8,011 nucleotides of DNA from Pseudomonadota bacterium (GTDB lineage Bacteria; Pseudomonadota; Gammaproteobacteria; Xanthomonadales; Xanthomonadaceae): positions 1 through 8,011 of the forward strand of contig JAEWAG010000035.1 in the NCBI GenBank assembly GCA_023391775.1, written 5' to 3'. Below are positions 1-5,852 of this stretch, in pieces; the first letter of the stretch is position 1; every line of letters starts with the position of its first letter. Position numbers and translations under genes: made by a program. The notes below the pieces were generated by a model. That model was not told where the DNA came from. It saw only the letters and a program-made list of their open reading frames with translations, and did not search any database.

Positions 1-2
1 CC

Positions 3-74
3 CGCGGCGGTGCCCCGCGCGGTGGCGGGCGTCGCCAGCGGCCGGCACAGGATCGCACCAGCGTCAAGCACTGA
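3..74 (+). CDS. Possible C-terminal tail of an upstream gene (lon?), cut by window start
   Basis: A frame open from the window edge ends in TGA at 72-74 and encodes a basic, Gly/Arg-rich tail of 23 residues ending in TSVKH. Eight bases after the stop lies a 12-13 bp hairpin, which fits the end of a transcription unit. In many proteobacteria lon precedes hupB, so a Lon protease tail is the natural guess. Nothing in these residues identifies Lon, because the conserved protease domain would lie outside the window. Two other forward frames are also open here, so the reading rests on the stop-plus-hairpin arrangement and on gene order only. Confidence 0.35.
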   Translation, partial: RGGAPRGGGRRQRPAQDRTSVKH

Positions 75-82
75 AACCCGCG

Positions 83-110
83 TGCGCTCCCTTCCCCGGA
101 AGGGGGCGCA
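83..110 (+). terminator. GC-rich hairpin after the upstream frame, terminator-like without T-run
   Basis: The arms at 83-95 and 98-110 are complementary along their whole length apart from one G-T wobble (88/105). The innermost pair must open to give a CCCG loop. No run of T follows, so this is not a standard intrinsic terminator. It may stabilise the 3' end of the upstream mRNA or work as a weak terminator. Confidence 0.5.
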
Positions 111-146
111 ATCGCATGAAAGGCCCGCCGTTCCTGCGTTTCCAGC

Positions 147-175
147 TTGCGGCACATGGGGGCGCCCTGTATACC
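147..175 (+). promoter_or_regulatory. Candidate sigma-70 promoter of hupB
   Basis: A -35 hexamer TTGCGG (147-152) and a -10 hexamer TATACC (170-175) are separated by the ideal 17 bp. Transcription would begin near 182 and give a leader of roughly 108 nt before the hupB ATG. The -10 box sits in the centre of a 20-bp near-palindrome, listed separately. No better promoter is visible between 75 and 289, and no other gene is supported in that stretch. Confidence 0.55.
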
Positions 176-181
176 GGGCGC
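162..181. promoter_or_regulatory. 20-bp near-perfect palindrome over the hupB -10 box
   Basis: GCGCCC (162-167), T, GTATAC (169-174), C, GGGCGC (176-181) is an inverted repeat with nine of ten pairs matching; only 168/175 breaks symmetry. Its centre coincides with the proposed -10 hexamer. A dimeric repressor could bind there and block the promoter. The alternative is a chance palindrome in GC-rich DNA. No regulator is identified. Confidence 0.4.
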
Positions 182-289
182 ACCCGCTGCCGCGCCAGGC
201 CCGGCCGCGGAACCAGACCCACCGGCCCGTTCCAAGGCCGCGCCCCGGTCAATCATCTCGCGGCGCTGCCGCACAGGGAGTAAATACGA

Positions 290-562
290 ATGAACAAAAC
301 CGATCTGATCGACGCCGTCTCCAGCGAAGCCGAAATCACCAAGGCCGAAGCCGCCCGCGCGGTCGATGCGGTCATCAATTCGGTCACCAAGGCGCTCAAG
401 AAGGGCGACGCCGTGACCCTGGTCGGCTTCGGTACCTTCCAGGTGCGCAAGCGCGCCGCCCGTACCGGCCGCAACCCGAAGACCGGCGAGACCATCAAGA
501 TCAAGGCCTCGAAGAATCCGGCGTTCAAGGCTGGCAAGGCTCTGAAGGACGCGGTAAACTAA
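290..562 (+). CDS. hupB: DNA-binding protein HU
   Basis: The product is a 90-residue histone-like protein, exactly the usual HU length. HU dimers bind and bend DNA with little sequence preference and shape the nucleoid. The N-terminal helices begin [10 protein letters not shown]. The core reads [20 protein letters not shown], followed by the DNA-clasping beta arm with the hallmark [12 protein letters not shown] (residues 60-71). The C-terminal helix holds [14 protein letters not shown]. The ATG at 290 is preceded by AGGGAG (275-280) with a 9-nt spacer, a good Shine-Dalgarno that fixes the start. A promoter candidate lies about 110 nt upstream. Only 35 bp separate the stop from tRNA-Val, and no T-tailed terminator lies between them. 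IHF subunits share the fold, but the length and sequence fit HU. The choice of hupB over hupA rests on the presumed lon neighbour and on there usually being a single HU gene in this group. Confidence 0.96.
   Translation: MNKTDLIDAVSSEAEITKAEAARAVDAVINSVTKALKKGDAVTLVGFGTFQVRKRAARTGRNPKTGETIKIKASKNPAFKAGKALKDAVN
531..560 (+). promoter_or_regulatory. Weak candidate promoter for tRNA-Val inside the hupB 3' end
   Basis: CTGGCA (531-536) and TAAACT (555-560) are spaced by 18 bp and match the -35 and -10 consensus at four of six positions each. Initiation would fall near 567, about 30 nt before the tRNA. The match is weak, and read-through from hupB explains tRNA-Val expression equally well. Confidence 0.28.
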
Positions 563-597
563 TCACCTCGCTGCCGAGGCACAGTGGTACCCCACTC

Positions 598-672
598 GGG
601 TGCTTAGCTCAGCGGTAGAGCGTCGCCCTTACAAGGCGAGGGTCGGGGGTTCGAAACCCTCAGCACCCACCA
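598..672 (+). tRNA. tRNA-Val (anticodon TAC)
   Basis: A complete 75-nt cloverleaf. The acceptor arms GGGTGCT (598-604) and AGCACCC (662-668) pair fully. The anticodon stem TCGCC/GGCGA encloses the loop CTTACAA with anticodon TAC at 630-632. The T arm carries GGTTCGAAACC. Discriminator A669 is followed by an encoded CCA (670-672). It lies between hupB and tRNA-Asp in the same direction. Confidence 0.97.
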
Positions 673-737
673 GCTTCGGAGCGACGCAGCAGTAAAAAAA
701 TTTGCAAGACGGGATAGCACAACAGCGAAAAACGTCT

Positions 738-743
738 TACAAT
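738..743 (+). promoter_or_regulatory. Candidate -10 box for tRNA-Asp
   Basis: TACAAT matches the -10 consensus at five of six positions and lies 13 nt before the mature tRNA 5' end, giving a leader of only about 7 nt. The best-spaced -35 (near 715-720, TAGCAC) is poor; TTGCAA at 702-707 is a better hexamer but 30 bp away. The surrounding 85 bp between the two tRNAs is unusually AT-rich for this window, including a run of seven A at 694-700, which could act as an upstream activating element. Confidence 0.45.
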
Positions 744-756
744 AGCGGTCTGATGC

Positions 757-833
757 GGAGTGGTAGTTCAGTCGGTTAGAATGCTGGCCTGTCACGCCGG
801 AGGTCGCGGGTTCGAGTCCCGTCCACTCCGCCA
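757..833 (+). tRNA. tRNA-Asp (anticodon GTC)
   Basis: A complete 77-nt tRNA. The acceptor arms GGAGTGG (757-763) and CCACTCC (823-829) pair fully. The anticodon stem CTGGC/GCCGG holds the loop CTGTCAC with anticodon GTC at 791-793. The T arm contains GGTTCGAGTCC. Discriminator G830 and CCA (831-833) are encoded. The sequence closely resembles the enterobacterial tRNA-Asp. A strong terminator begins nine bases later. Confidence 0.97.
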
Positions 834-841
834 CTATCTGG

Positions 842-875
842 AAAGCCCCCGGTAACCCCGGGGGTTTTTCTTTTT
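842..875 (+). terminator. Strong intrinsic terminator after tRNA-Asp
   Basis: Arms CCCCCGG (846-852) and CCGGGGG (858-864) form a seven-pair stem, extended by one G-T wobble and A-T pairs, around a TAACC loop. Two runs of five T (865-869 and 871-875) follow, broken by a single C. This closes the hupB/tRNA region and separates it from ppiD. Confidence 0.92.
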
Positions 876-920
876 CCGGGCTTGCCGTCCGGAATGTGCT
901 CGGCCGCTCGCTGTCGCGCC

Positions 921-984
921 GCAGCCGCAGCCGCAGCCGCAGCCGAGAGCCGAGAGCCGAGAGCCGAAGCCGAAGCCGCAAGCC
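921..984. repeat. Compound short tandem repeat upstream of ppiD
   Basis: The tract reads, in order, GCAGCC four times (921-944), GAGAGCC three times (945-965), GAAGCC twice (966-977) and GCAAGCC once (978-984). All units share the core AGCC and switch between 6 and 7 bases. It lies between the tRNA-Asp terminator and ppiD, where no gene is supported. An open frame runs through it in frame with ppiD from a TTG at 882, but it is low-complexity and would bury the membrane anchor. Slipped-strand expansion is the likely origin. No good promoter is seen in the 876-1103 gap; TACACT at 1061-1066 is a possible -10 without a -35. Confidence 0.85.
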
Positions 985-1103
985 GGCTCCGGCGCGCGGG
1001 GACTGTCGATGCGCCATTCGCCCCCCGTCACGCGGCCATCCGCACGCCATTCCCCCGGGTTACACTGCGCGGCTTACATTCGCCGCTATGTGACGGGCCA
1101 ACA

Positions 1104-3071
1104 ATGCTGCAGAAACTCCGCGATCGGTCCTCGGGCTGGGCCGCGACGGTCATCATCGGCCTGCTGATGATCCCGTTCCTTTTCGTCGTCGACCAGAGCT
1201 ACCTCGGGGGCATGGGCGCCAACAACGTCGCCCAGGTCAAGGCGCCGCCTTCATGGTGGCAAGGTGCGCCCGGCTGGTGGCCGGTATCGCTGCTGTGGGA
1301 ACACGAGGAAGTCAGCAGCGACGAGTTCCGCACCCGGTTCGAGCAGGAGCGGATGCAGGCGCGCCAGGCGCAGGGCGAGGACTTCGACCCGCGCGAGTTC
1401 GAAAGCGCGGAGAACAAGCGTCGCGTGCTGGAAAGCCTGGTCGACGAGAAGGTGCTGCTGCTGGCCGCCTCACGTTCCGGCGTGGTGGTGTCCGATGCCG
1501 CGGTGCAGGAGTACATCGGCTCGATCCCGGCGTTCCAGGTGGACGGCAAGTTCGACGCGAACCGTTACCAGCTGGTGCTATCGCAGCAGGTGCCGTCGCG
1601 CACCCCGTCCCAGTTCGACGCGCTGGTGCGGCAGTCGCTGCGGCAATCGCTGGTGCCAGCGGGCATCGGCAATTCCGCGTTTGTCACCGATGCCGAGCTG
1701 GACCGCATGCTGCGTCTGTCCGGCGAAACGCGCGACGTGCAGGTCGCGCTGCTTCCGGCCGTGGCCGAGGACACCGCCGCGGTCACCGATGCCGAGGCCC
1801 AGGCCTGGTACGACGCGCACAGCGCGGACTTCATGAGCCCGGAGCAGGTCACGATCGAGTACGTGGAGGTCGGCCCCCAGCAGGTGCCGGCCCCGGCGCC
1901 GGCCGACGAGGCCACACTGCGCAAGCGCTACGAGGACGAGAAGGCCCGTTTCGTCGACCCGGAGCGCCGCCTGGCCTCGCATATCCTGGTGCGCGTGCCC
2001 GAGGGCGGCGACGCGGCAGCCGCCGAGCGCAAGGCGGCCGACCTGGCCCGCCAGGCGTCTGCCACCGGCGCCGATTTCGCCGCGCTGGCGCGCGAGCATT
2101 CCGAAGACCCGGGTTCGGCCGAGTCCGGCGGCGACCTGGGCTGGGTCGAGCAGGGCACGATGGTGGCGCCGTTCGAAGAGGCGCTGTTCGCCATGCAGCC
2201 GGGCGAAGTGCGTGGTCCGGTCAAGACCGATTTCGGCTGGCACGTGCTGCAGCTGCACGAAGTGCAGGGAGGCGCCGGCGTGCCGTTCGAGCAGGCCCGG
2301 GACGAGCTTGCCCGCGAGCAGGCCGAAGCCGACCGCGAGCGTGCCTACAGCGACATGACCGGTCGCCTGACCGACCTGGTCTACCAGAACCCGTCCTCGC
2401 TGGAACCGGCCGCGCGCGAAATGGGCCTGGAAGTGCAGACCCTGGGTCCGTTCGGCCGCGATGACATGGTCGGCATTGCCGCCGCGCCGGCGGTCAAGCG
2501 CGCCGCGTTCTCGGAGATGCTGATCGAGGACGGTACTGCCAGCGACCCGATCGAGATCGCCCCGGGGCATTCAGTGCTGATCCGGGTGCGCGAGCACAAC
2601 CCGAGCCAGGCGCGTCCGCTGGCCGAGGTGCGCGAGGCGGTCGATGCGGCCGTACGCGAGGACCGTCGCAGCAAGGCGGCCGTCGCCGCGGCCGAGGCGA
2701 TGCTGGAACGGCTGCGTGGTGGCGAGGGCCTGGCCGAGGTGGCCGCCGCCGTCCAGGCCGAGGTGCTGCCGCTGGAAGGGCTGCCGCGTGGTGCGCCGGC
2801 TCCGTCGCCGGAAGCCAACCGCGCCATCTTCAGTGCTGCCGCGCCGGAAGAGGGCAAGCTCTCGTTCGGCCGCTTCGCGCTGCCGGATGGCCGCCAGGCC
2901 GTGTTCGCGCTGACCGCGGTCAACCCGGGCAAGCCGGAGGAACTGCCGCAGGAGCAGCGCCAGATGCTGCGCCAGCAGTTGGCCCAGATCGACGGCGCCG
3001 CCGCCGCCGAAGACTACGTGCGCCGCCTGCGGGAGCGGTTCCGGGTGCAGGTGGACGAAAGCCAGCTCTGA
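1104..3071 (+). CDS. ppiD: PpiD, membrane-anchored periplasmic peptidyl-prolyl isomerase/chaperone
   Basis: This 655-residue protein assists folding of outer-membrane and exported proteins as they leave the Sec translocon. Residues 1-11 are cytoplasmic (MLQKLRDRSSG). Residues 12-30 form a single N-terminal membrane anchor, and the rest is periplasmic. A SurA-like chaperone part follows (about 70-220), then one parvulin domain at about 288-388 and a long C-terminal region. The parvulin domain shows LASHIL (290-295, H293), SEDPGSAESGGDLGW (333-347, D335), PFEEALF (356-362) and GWHVLQL (H380). The length fits the usual PpiD size of just over 600 residues. The ATG at 1104 places the anchor at the N terminus; only a weak ACGGG lies upstream (1093-1097). 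The in-frame extension back to 882 crosses the repeat tract and is rejected. The gene stands alone, with a terminator on each side. Confidence 0.93.
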   Translation: MLQKLRDRSSGWAATVIIGLLMIPFLFVVDQSYLGGMGANNVAQVKAPPSWWQGAPGWWPVSLLWEHEEVSSDEFRTRFEQERMQARQAQGEDFDPREFESAENKRRVLESLVDEKVLLLAASRSGVVVSDAAVQEYIGSIPAFQVDGKFDANRYQLVLSQQVPSRTPSQFDALVRQSLRQSLVPAGIGNSAFVTDAELDRMLRLSGETRDVQVALLPAVAEDTAAVTDAEAQAWYDAHSADFMSPEQVTIEYVEVGPQQVPAPAPADEATLRKRYEDEKARFVDPERRLASHILVRVPEGGDAAAAERKAADLARQASATGADFAALAREHSEDPGSAESGGDLGWVEQGTMVAPFEEALFAMQPGEVRGPVKTDFGWHVLQLHEVQGGAGVPFEQARDELAREQAEADRERAYSDMTGRLTDLVYQNPSSLEPAAREMGLEVQTLGPFGRDDMVGIAAAPAVKRAAFSEMLIEDGTASDPIEIAPGHSVLIRVREHNPSQARPLAEVREAVDAAVREDRRSKAAVAAAEAMLERLRGGEGLAEVAAAVQAEVLPLEGLPRGAPAPSPEANRAIFSAAAPEEGKLSFGRFALPDGRQAVFALTAVNPGKPEELPQEQRQMLRQQLAQIDGAAAAEDYVRRLRERFRVQVDESQL

Positions 3072-3092
3072 GACGTCGGCTGGGCACCACGG

Positions 3093-3130
3093 AGGGCGCG
3101 GGACCGCAAGGTTCCGCGCCCTGTCCTTTT
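3093..3130 (+). terminator. Intrinsic terminator of ppiD with GNRA-type loop
   Basis: Arms at 3094-3105 and 3110-3121 form a 12-pair stem with a single G-T wobble, closed by a GCAA tetraloop of the very stable GNRA class. TGTCCTTTT follows (3122-3130). The T-rich side lies on the plus strand only, so it serves ppiD rather than the converging mltD. No clear terminator for mltD is visible in 3131-3221. Confidence 0.88.
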
Positions 3131-3221
3131 GTGGGCTGTCGCCGCTGCCGCCGAGGGGCGGGTCCGGGAAGGGCGCGAGCGAAGCGACGCAGAGCCAGGC
3201 GCGGCCTGCCGAAGCGGACGG

Positions 3222-4418
3222 TCAGTCCAGACGCAGCTTCATGCCCGGCCGCAGCACGCTGTTCGCGGAGAGGTTGTTGAGATCCAGCAGGCGCCGGACT
3301 GCCACGCCATGGCGGCGGGCGATGCTCCAGGCCGACTCGCCGCGGCGCACGGTGTGCACGCGGGCGCTGGCCACCCCGGTGGCTTCGGCGGCTGCCGGCT
3401 CCTGCGGTGCGGTGGCCCGTACCGCTTCCAGCGCAAGCGCCGGCGGCGGGGCGATCGCCGGCACCAGGGCCAGGGGCGCGCTGGTCCAGCGTTGGCCAAG
3501 GGCCGGGTTCAGGCGGCGCAGCACCGCCGCATCCTGGCCATTGCCAGCCGCCCAGGCCTCCAGGCCGCTGGCGCCGTCCAGCGCGCGCGGCTCCAGGGCC
3601 AGGACCGGGCGATCCAGCCGCTCCAGCCACTGCGGATCGTCACCGGCCTCGGCCAGCACGCAGGCCAGCGCGTGCAGCTTGTCCACGTACGCGTAGGTGA
3701 TCGGTGCCAAGCCCTTCAGCGAATCCGGCCCGGCGTCCAGCGGCTGCTCGCCGGTGCGGCGCAGGGATTGCAGCACGCGCGATTCGCCGGCGTTGTAAGC
3801 CATTGCTGCCAGGCGCCAGTTGCCGCCCAGCATGCCGTTGAGCTTTCGCAGGTACTGCACCGCAGCCCGGGTGGATTCGGCCGGCGACAGGCGCCCGTCA
3901 TAGCCCTTGCCGACGCGCACGCCATGGTGGCGCGCGGTCTGGGTCACGAACTGCCACAACCCCGCCGGTCCGCTGCCGTTGCGGGCGCCGGGCGCGTAGC
4001 CGCTCTCGACGAAGGGGATCAGCGCGTATTCGGTGGGCAGGTGCGCCTCGCGCAGGGCGTCGACCACATGGCCGAATAGCGGCAGCACGTCGCTGCCCGG
4101 GTCGGCCAACCGCGCCGGAGCGTGGGCGAAATGGCGCTCCCAGCGGGGCTGGGTGTCGCTGCAGCCCGGTTCGGCCAGCCCGTCGCGGAAGGCCTGGAAG
4201 ATCTCGCGCCCGTTGCGGGTGCCCGGGGGCAAGGCCGGTGCCGGGTCCGGTTCGATCGCGGCAGCCGCGACGGCGTCCGGCAGGCCGCCGGCATCGTCGT
4301 CGGCTGGCGGAGGCGGAGGCGGGAGCGGCACCTGCCCGGACGGAGCCGCAGGCGCGGCGTCCTGGGCAAACGCCACGCAGGAGATGGCGGCCAGCGCCAG
4401 TGGCAGGAGGCGCCTCAT
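3222..4418 (-). CDS. mltD: Membrane-bound lytic murein transglycosylase D-like protein with LysM
   Basis: This 398-residue periplasmic enzyme is predicted to cleave the MurNAc-GlcNAc bond of peptidoglycan, forming a 1,6-anhydro product. Residues 1-18 are a signal peptide (MRRLLPLALAAISCVAFA), with AFA before Q19 as a likely signal peptidase I site. The -AISC- segment is a poor lipobox, so a lipoprotein is less likely. A Pro/Ala-rich linker follows (about 21-65). The GH23 catalytic domain spans about 95-260: PFVESGY with catalytic E138, GPAGLWQF (150-157), and AMAYNAGESRV (205-215). One LysM peptidoglycan-binding domain is at 354-397; E. coli MltD has more LysM copies. The start at 4418 is supported because its ATG overlaps the gloB TGA as ATGA and puts the signal peptide at the N terminus. 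GGAAGGA (4431-4437, complement) lies 12 nt upstream. The frame extends upstream to 4460, but that would bury the signal peptide. Confidence 0.9.
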   Translation of the reverse strand: MRRLLPLALAAISCVAFAQDAAPAAPSGQVPLPPPPPPADDDAGGLPDAVAAAAIEPDPAPALPPGTRNGREIFQAFRDGLAEPGCSDTQPRWERHFAHAPARLADPGSDVLPLFGHVVDALREAHLPTEYALIPFVESGYAPGARNGSGPAGLWQFVTQTARHHGVRVGKGYDGRLSPAESTRAAVQYLRKLNGMLGGNWRLAAMAYNAGESRVLQSLRRTGEQPLDAGPDSLKGLAPITYAYVDKLHALACVLAEAGDDPQWLERLDRPVLALEPRALDGASGLEAWAAGNGQDAAVLRRLNPALGQRWTSAPLALVPAIAPPPALALEAVRATAPQEPAAAEATGVASARVHTVRRGESAWSIARRHGVAVRRLLDLNNLSANSVLRPGMKLRLD

Positions 4419-5173
4419 GCGGCGAAGTCGTCCTTCCACGCGCGCAGGGCGCCGAAACATTCCACTCCGTCACGCGGCGCGCGTCCCAGCCGGCGGGCCG
4501 CCGCCTCGCGCACCGCCGGTATGGCGCAGCGCAGGAACGGGTTGGTCGCCAGTTCGGTGGCCAGCGGCACCGGCACGGTGGGCGCCCCCGACTGGCGCAG
4601 CTCCCGGACCTCGGCGTGGCGGCGTTGCAGGGCCGGGTTCTCCGGTTCGACGGCCAGGGCGAAGGCTGCGTTGGAGAGGGTGTACTCGTGGCCGCAGCAG
4701 ACCAGGGTCTGGCCGGGCAGGGCGGCAAGGCGCTCCAGCGAAGCGTGCATCTGCGCCGCGTCTCCCTCGAACATGCGCCCACATCCCAGGCTGAAGAGAG
4801 TGTCTCCGCTGAACAGGATGCCATCGACCAGATAGGCGATGTGGCTGGATGTATGCCCCGGCACGCCGATCACCTGGATGGCGTGACCGGCCACCTGCAA
4901 CGTTGCGCCGTGCGCGGCGCGCTCGGTCGCGAACGGGATGCGCGGGTCGTCGGGCGCGACGACCGGCAACCCCGGCCAGCGCTCCAGCAGCTCGGCCACG
5001 CCGGCACAGTGGTCGGCGTGGTGGTGGGTCAGCAGGATGGCGCCAGGCACCAGGCCACGCCGCGCGGCCTCGAGCACCGGGGCGGCCGAGCCCGGGTCCA
5101 CGACCAGCGCCCTGGGCCCACCCAGGGTCCAGACGTAATTGTCCTGCAATGCCGGCAACGGGGTCGGTCGCAT
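4415..5173 (-). CDS. gloB: Hydroxyacylglutathione hydrolase (glyoxalase II)
   Basis: This 252-residue cytoplasmic metallohydrolase takes S-D-lactoylglutathione, made from toxic methylglyoxal by glyoxalase I, and releases D-lactate and glutathione. The metallo-beta-lactamase signature is complete: THHHADH (49-55; H50, H52, D54, H55), GHTSSH (H107), FSGDTLF (D124) and CGHEYT (H162). GCGRMFEG (130-137) and the C-terminal region with AVEPENP and TNPFLR fit glyoxalase II rather than a generic family member. The length is typical. The start MRPTPLPALQDNYVW matches the family N terminus, so the open frame upstream to 5473 is ignored. No Shine-Dalgarno lies at the usual distance, and transcription may be near-leaderless. 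The gene is followed by mltD through an ATGA overlap, and its start codon is 12 bp from that of the divergent methyltransferase-like gene. Confidence 0.95.
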   Translation of the reverse strand: MRPTPLPALQDNYVWTLGGPRALVVDPGSAAPVLEAARRGLVPGAILLTHHHADHCAGVAELLERWPGLPVVAPDDPRIPFATERAAHGATLQVAGHAIQVIGVPGHTSSHIAYLVDGILFSGDTLFSLGCGRMFEGDAAQMHASLERLAALPGQTLVCCGHEYTLSNAAFALAVEPENPALQRRHAEVRELRQSGAPTVPVPLATELATNPFLRCAIPAVREAAARRLGRAPRDGVECFGALRAWKDDFAA

Positions 5174-5178
5174 AGAAT
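5173..5178 (+). promoter_or_regulatory. -10 box for a leaderless methyltransferase-like mRNA
   Basis: TAGAAT matches the -10 consensus at five of six positions. Seven bases follow before the ATG at 5186, which would place transcription start on the A of the start codon. No Shine-Dalgarno is present (the bases before ATG are CGGGACC). No convincing -35 is seen at 16-18 bp. The box overlaps the first base of the gloB start codon on the other strand. Confidence 0.5.
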
Positions 5179-5182
5179 CGGG

Positions 5183-5212
5183 ACCATGCCTGCCCCCGCA
5201 ACCAGCCGTCAA
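5183..5212 (-). promoter_or_regulatory. Candidate gloB-mltD promoter inside the divergent gene
   Basis: On the minus strand, TTGACG (complement of 5207-5212) matches the -35 consensus at five of six positions. The best-placed -10 is CATGGT (complement of 5183-5188), 18 bp further, with three matches. Initiation would fall only a few bases before the gloB ATG. The -10 overlaps the start codon of the opposite gene. The weak -10 makes this tentative. Confidence 0.3.
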
Positions 5213-5836
5213 CCCGGCGCCCCGGCCTGGTTCAGCGCGCCGGAGGGCCGGATCCTGCTGGCGGCCGAGCGTCGCTGGCTGCTGCAACGGCTCGCCGAGC
5301 GGCCGGTGCAGCCCTGGCTGTGGCTGGCGCCGGAGTTGCCTGGTGACTGGGTCCCGCCATCGTCCCGTGGCCTGTTCCTGAGCCCGGCCGCTGGCCGCTA
5401 CCGGGGCGCGTTGCACTGCGGATTGCCGCTGCCGCTTGCCAGCGGCTGCATCGGCAACGTGGTGGTGCAGCACGTGCCGGGCGCGCGCCTGCAGCCGCTG
5501 CTGGAGGAGTGCGAACGGGTGCTGCTGGAGGGTGGGCGGCTGTGGCTGTGCACGTTCAACCCGTGCAGCCCGTACCGGCTAAGGGCCGGGCTCGCCGGTC
5601 TGAGCGCGGCCCCGGTGCTGGCCTGGATCCAGCGTCTGGGCGCGCTGGGCCTGGTACCGGCGGAGCGGCCGCGCTGTGTCGGCCCGCGCTGGCGGCCGCG
5701 CGAAAGCGCTGGCAATCCCGGCGGCGGCACGGCATCGTTGCGCGCCGGATGCGTGCTGGAATTCGAGAAGCGCGCACGTGCGCCGGTCGGCCCGGTGCCG
5801 GCCGGCTGGCGGCCGGGCCCCGCGTCGGCGGCGTGA
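5186..5836 (+). CDS. YafS-like degenerate class I methyltransferase-fold protein
   Basis: This 216-residue protein has no established function. Residues about 76-126 align by eye with the second half of a class I SAM-dependent methyltransferase: PLPLASGCIGNVVVQHV (81-97), LLEECERVLLEGGRLWLCTF (105-124) and NPCSPYRL (125-132). The same order, with the conserved FNP-S block, is found in E. coli YafS, whose gene also sits next to gloB. The expected glycine-rich motif I for SAM is not visible; the matching part reads PWLWLAPEL (43-51). The Arg/Pro/Ala-rich C terminus (about 195-216) looks disordered. The ATG at 5186 has no Shine-Dalgarno but a well-placed -10, so a leaderless start is favoured. 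rnhA begins 16 bp after its stop, suggesting an operon. It could be a structural or regulatory relic rather than an active enzyme. Confidence 0.72.
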   Translation: MPAPATSRQPGAPAWFSAPEGRILLAAERRWLLQRLAERPVQPWLWLAPELPGDWVPPSSRGLFLSPAAGRYRGALHCGLPLPLASGCIGNVVVQHVPGARLQPLLEECERVLLEGGRLWLCTFNPCSPYRLRAGLAGLSAAPVLAWIQRLGALGLVPAERPRCVGPRWRPRESAGNPGGGTASLRAGCVLEFEKRARAPVGPVPAGWRPGPASAA

Positions 5837-5852
5837 CCGCAACAGGAATTGA

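Noticed and set aside
10..618. A 202-residue open frame running over hupB and into tRNA-Val
   Set aside because: It overlaps the clear HU gene in another frame, is Arg/Pro-rich as expected for shadow frames in GC-rich DNA, and ends inside a tRNA.
702..707. TTGCAA as the -35 of tRNA-Asp
   Set aside because: It is 30 bp from the TACAAT -10, too far for a sigma-70 promoter.
882..1103. N-terminal extension of ppiD from a TTG at 882
   Set aside because: The added residues are low-complexity translation of the tandem repeat and would place the membrane anchor about 85 residues in. The ATG at 1104 gives the family N terminus.
1578..2570. A 330-residue open frame antisense to ppiD
   Set aside because: It mirrors the codons of a well-supported gene, has no recognisable domain and is a usual by-product of high GC.
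4300..4330. GGAGGC-type repeat within mltD
   Set aside because: It simply encodes the proline run of the linker after the signal peptide.
4238..5185. Long upstream extension of the methyltransferase-like frame
   Set aside because: It runs antisense through mltD and gloB. The product begins to resemble its family only after the ATG at 5186.
5174..5473. N-terminal extension of gloB by 100 residues
   Set aside because: Glyoxalase II proteins are about 250 residues and begin near the residues found at 5173; the extension is antisense to the neighbouring gene.
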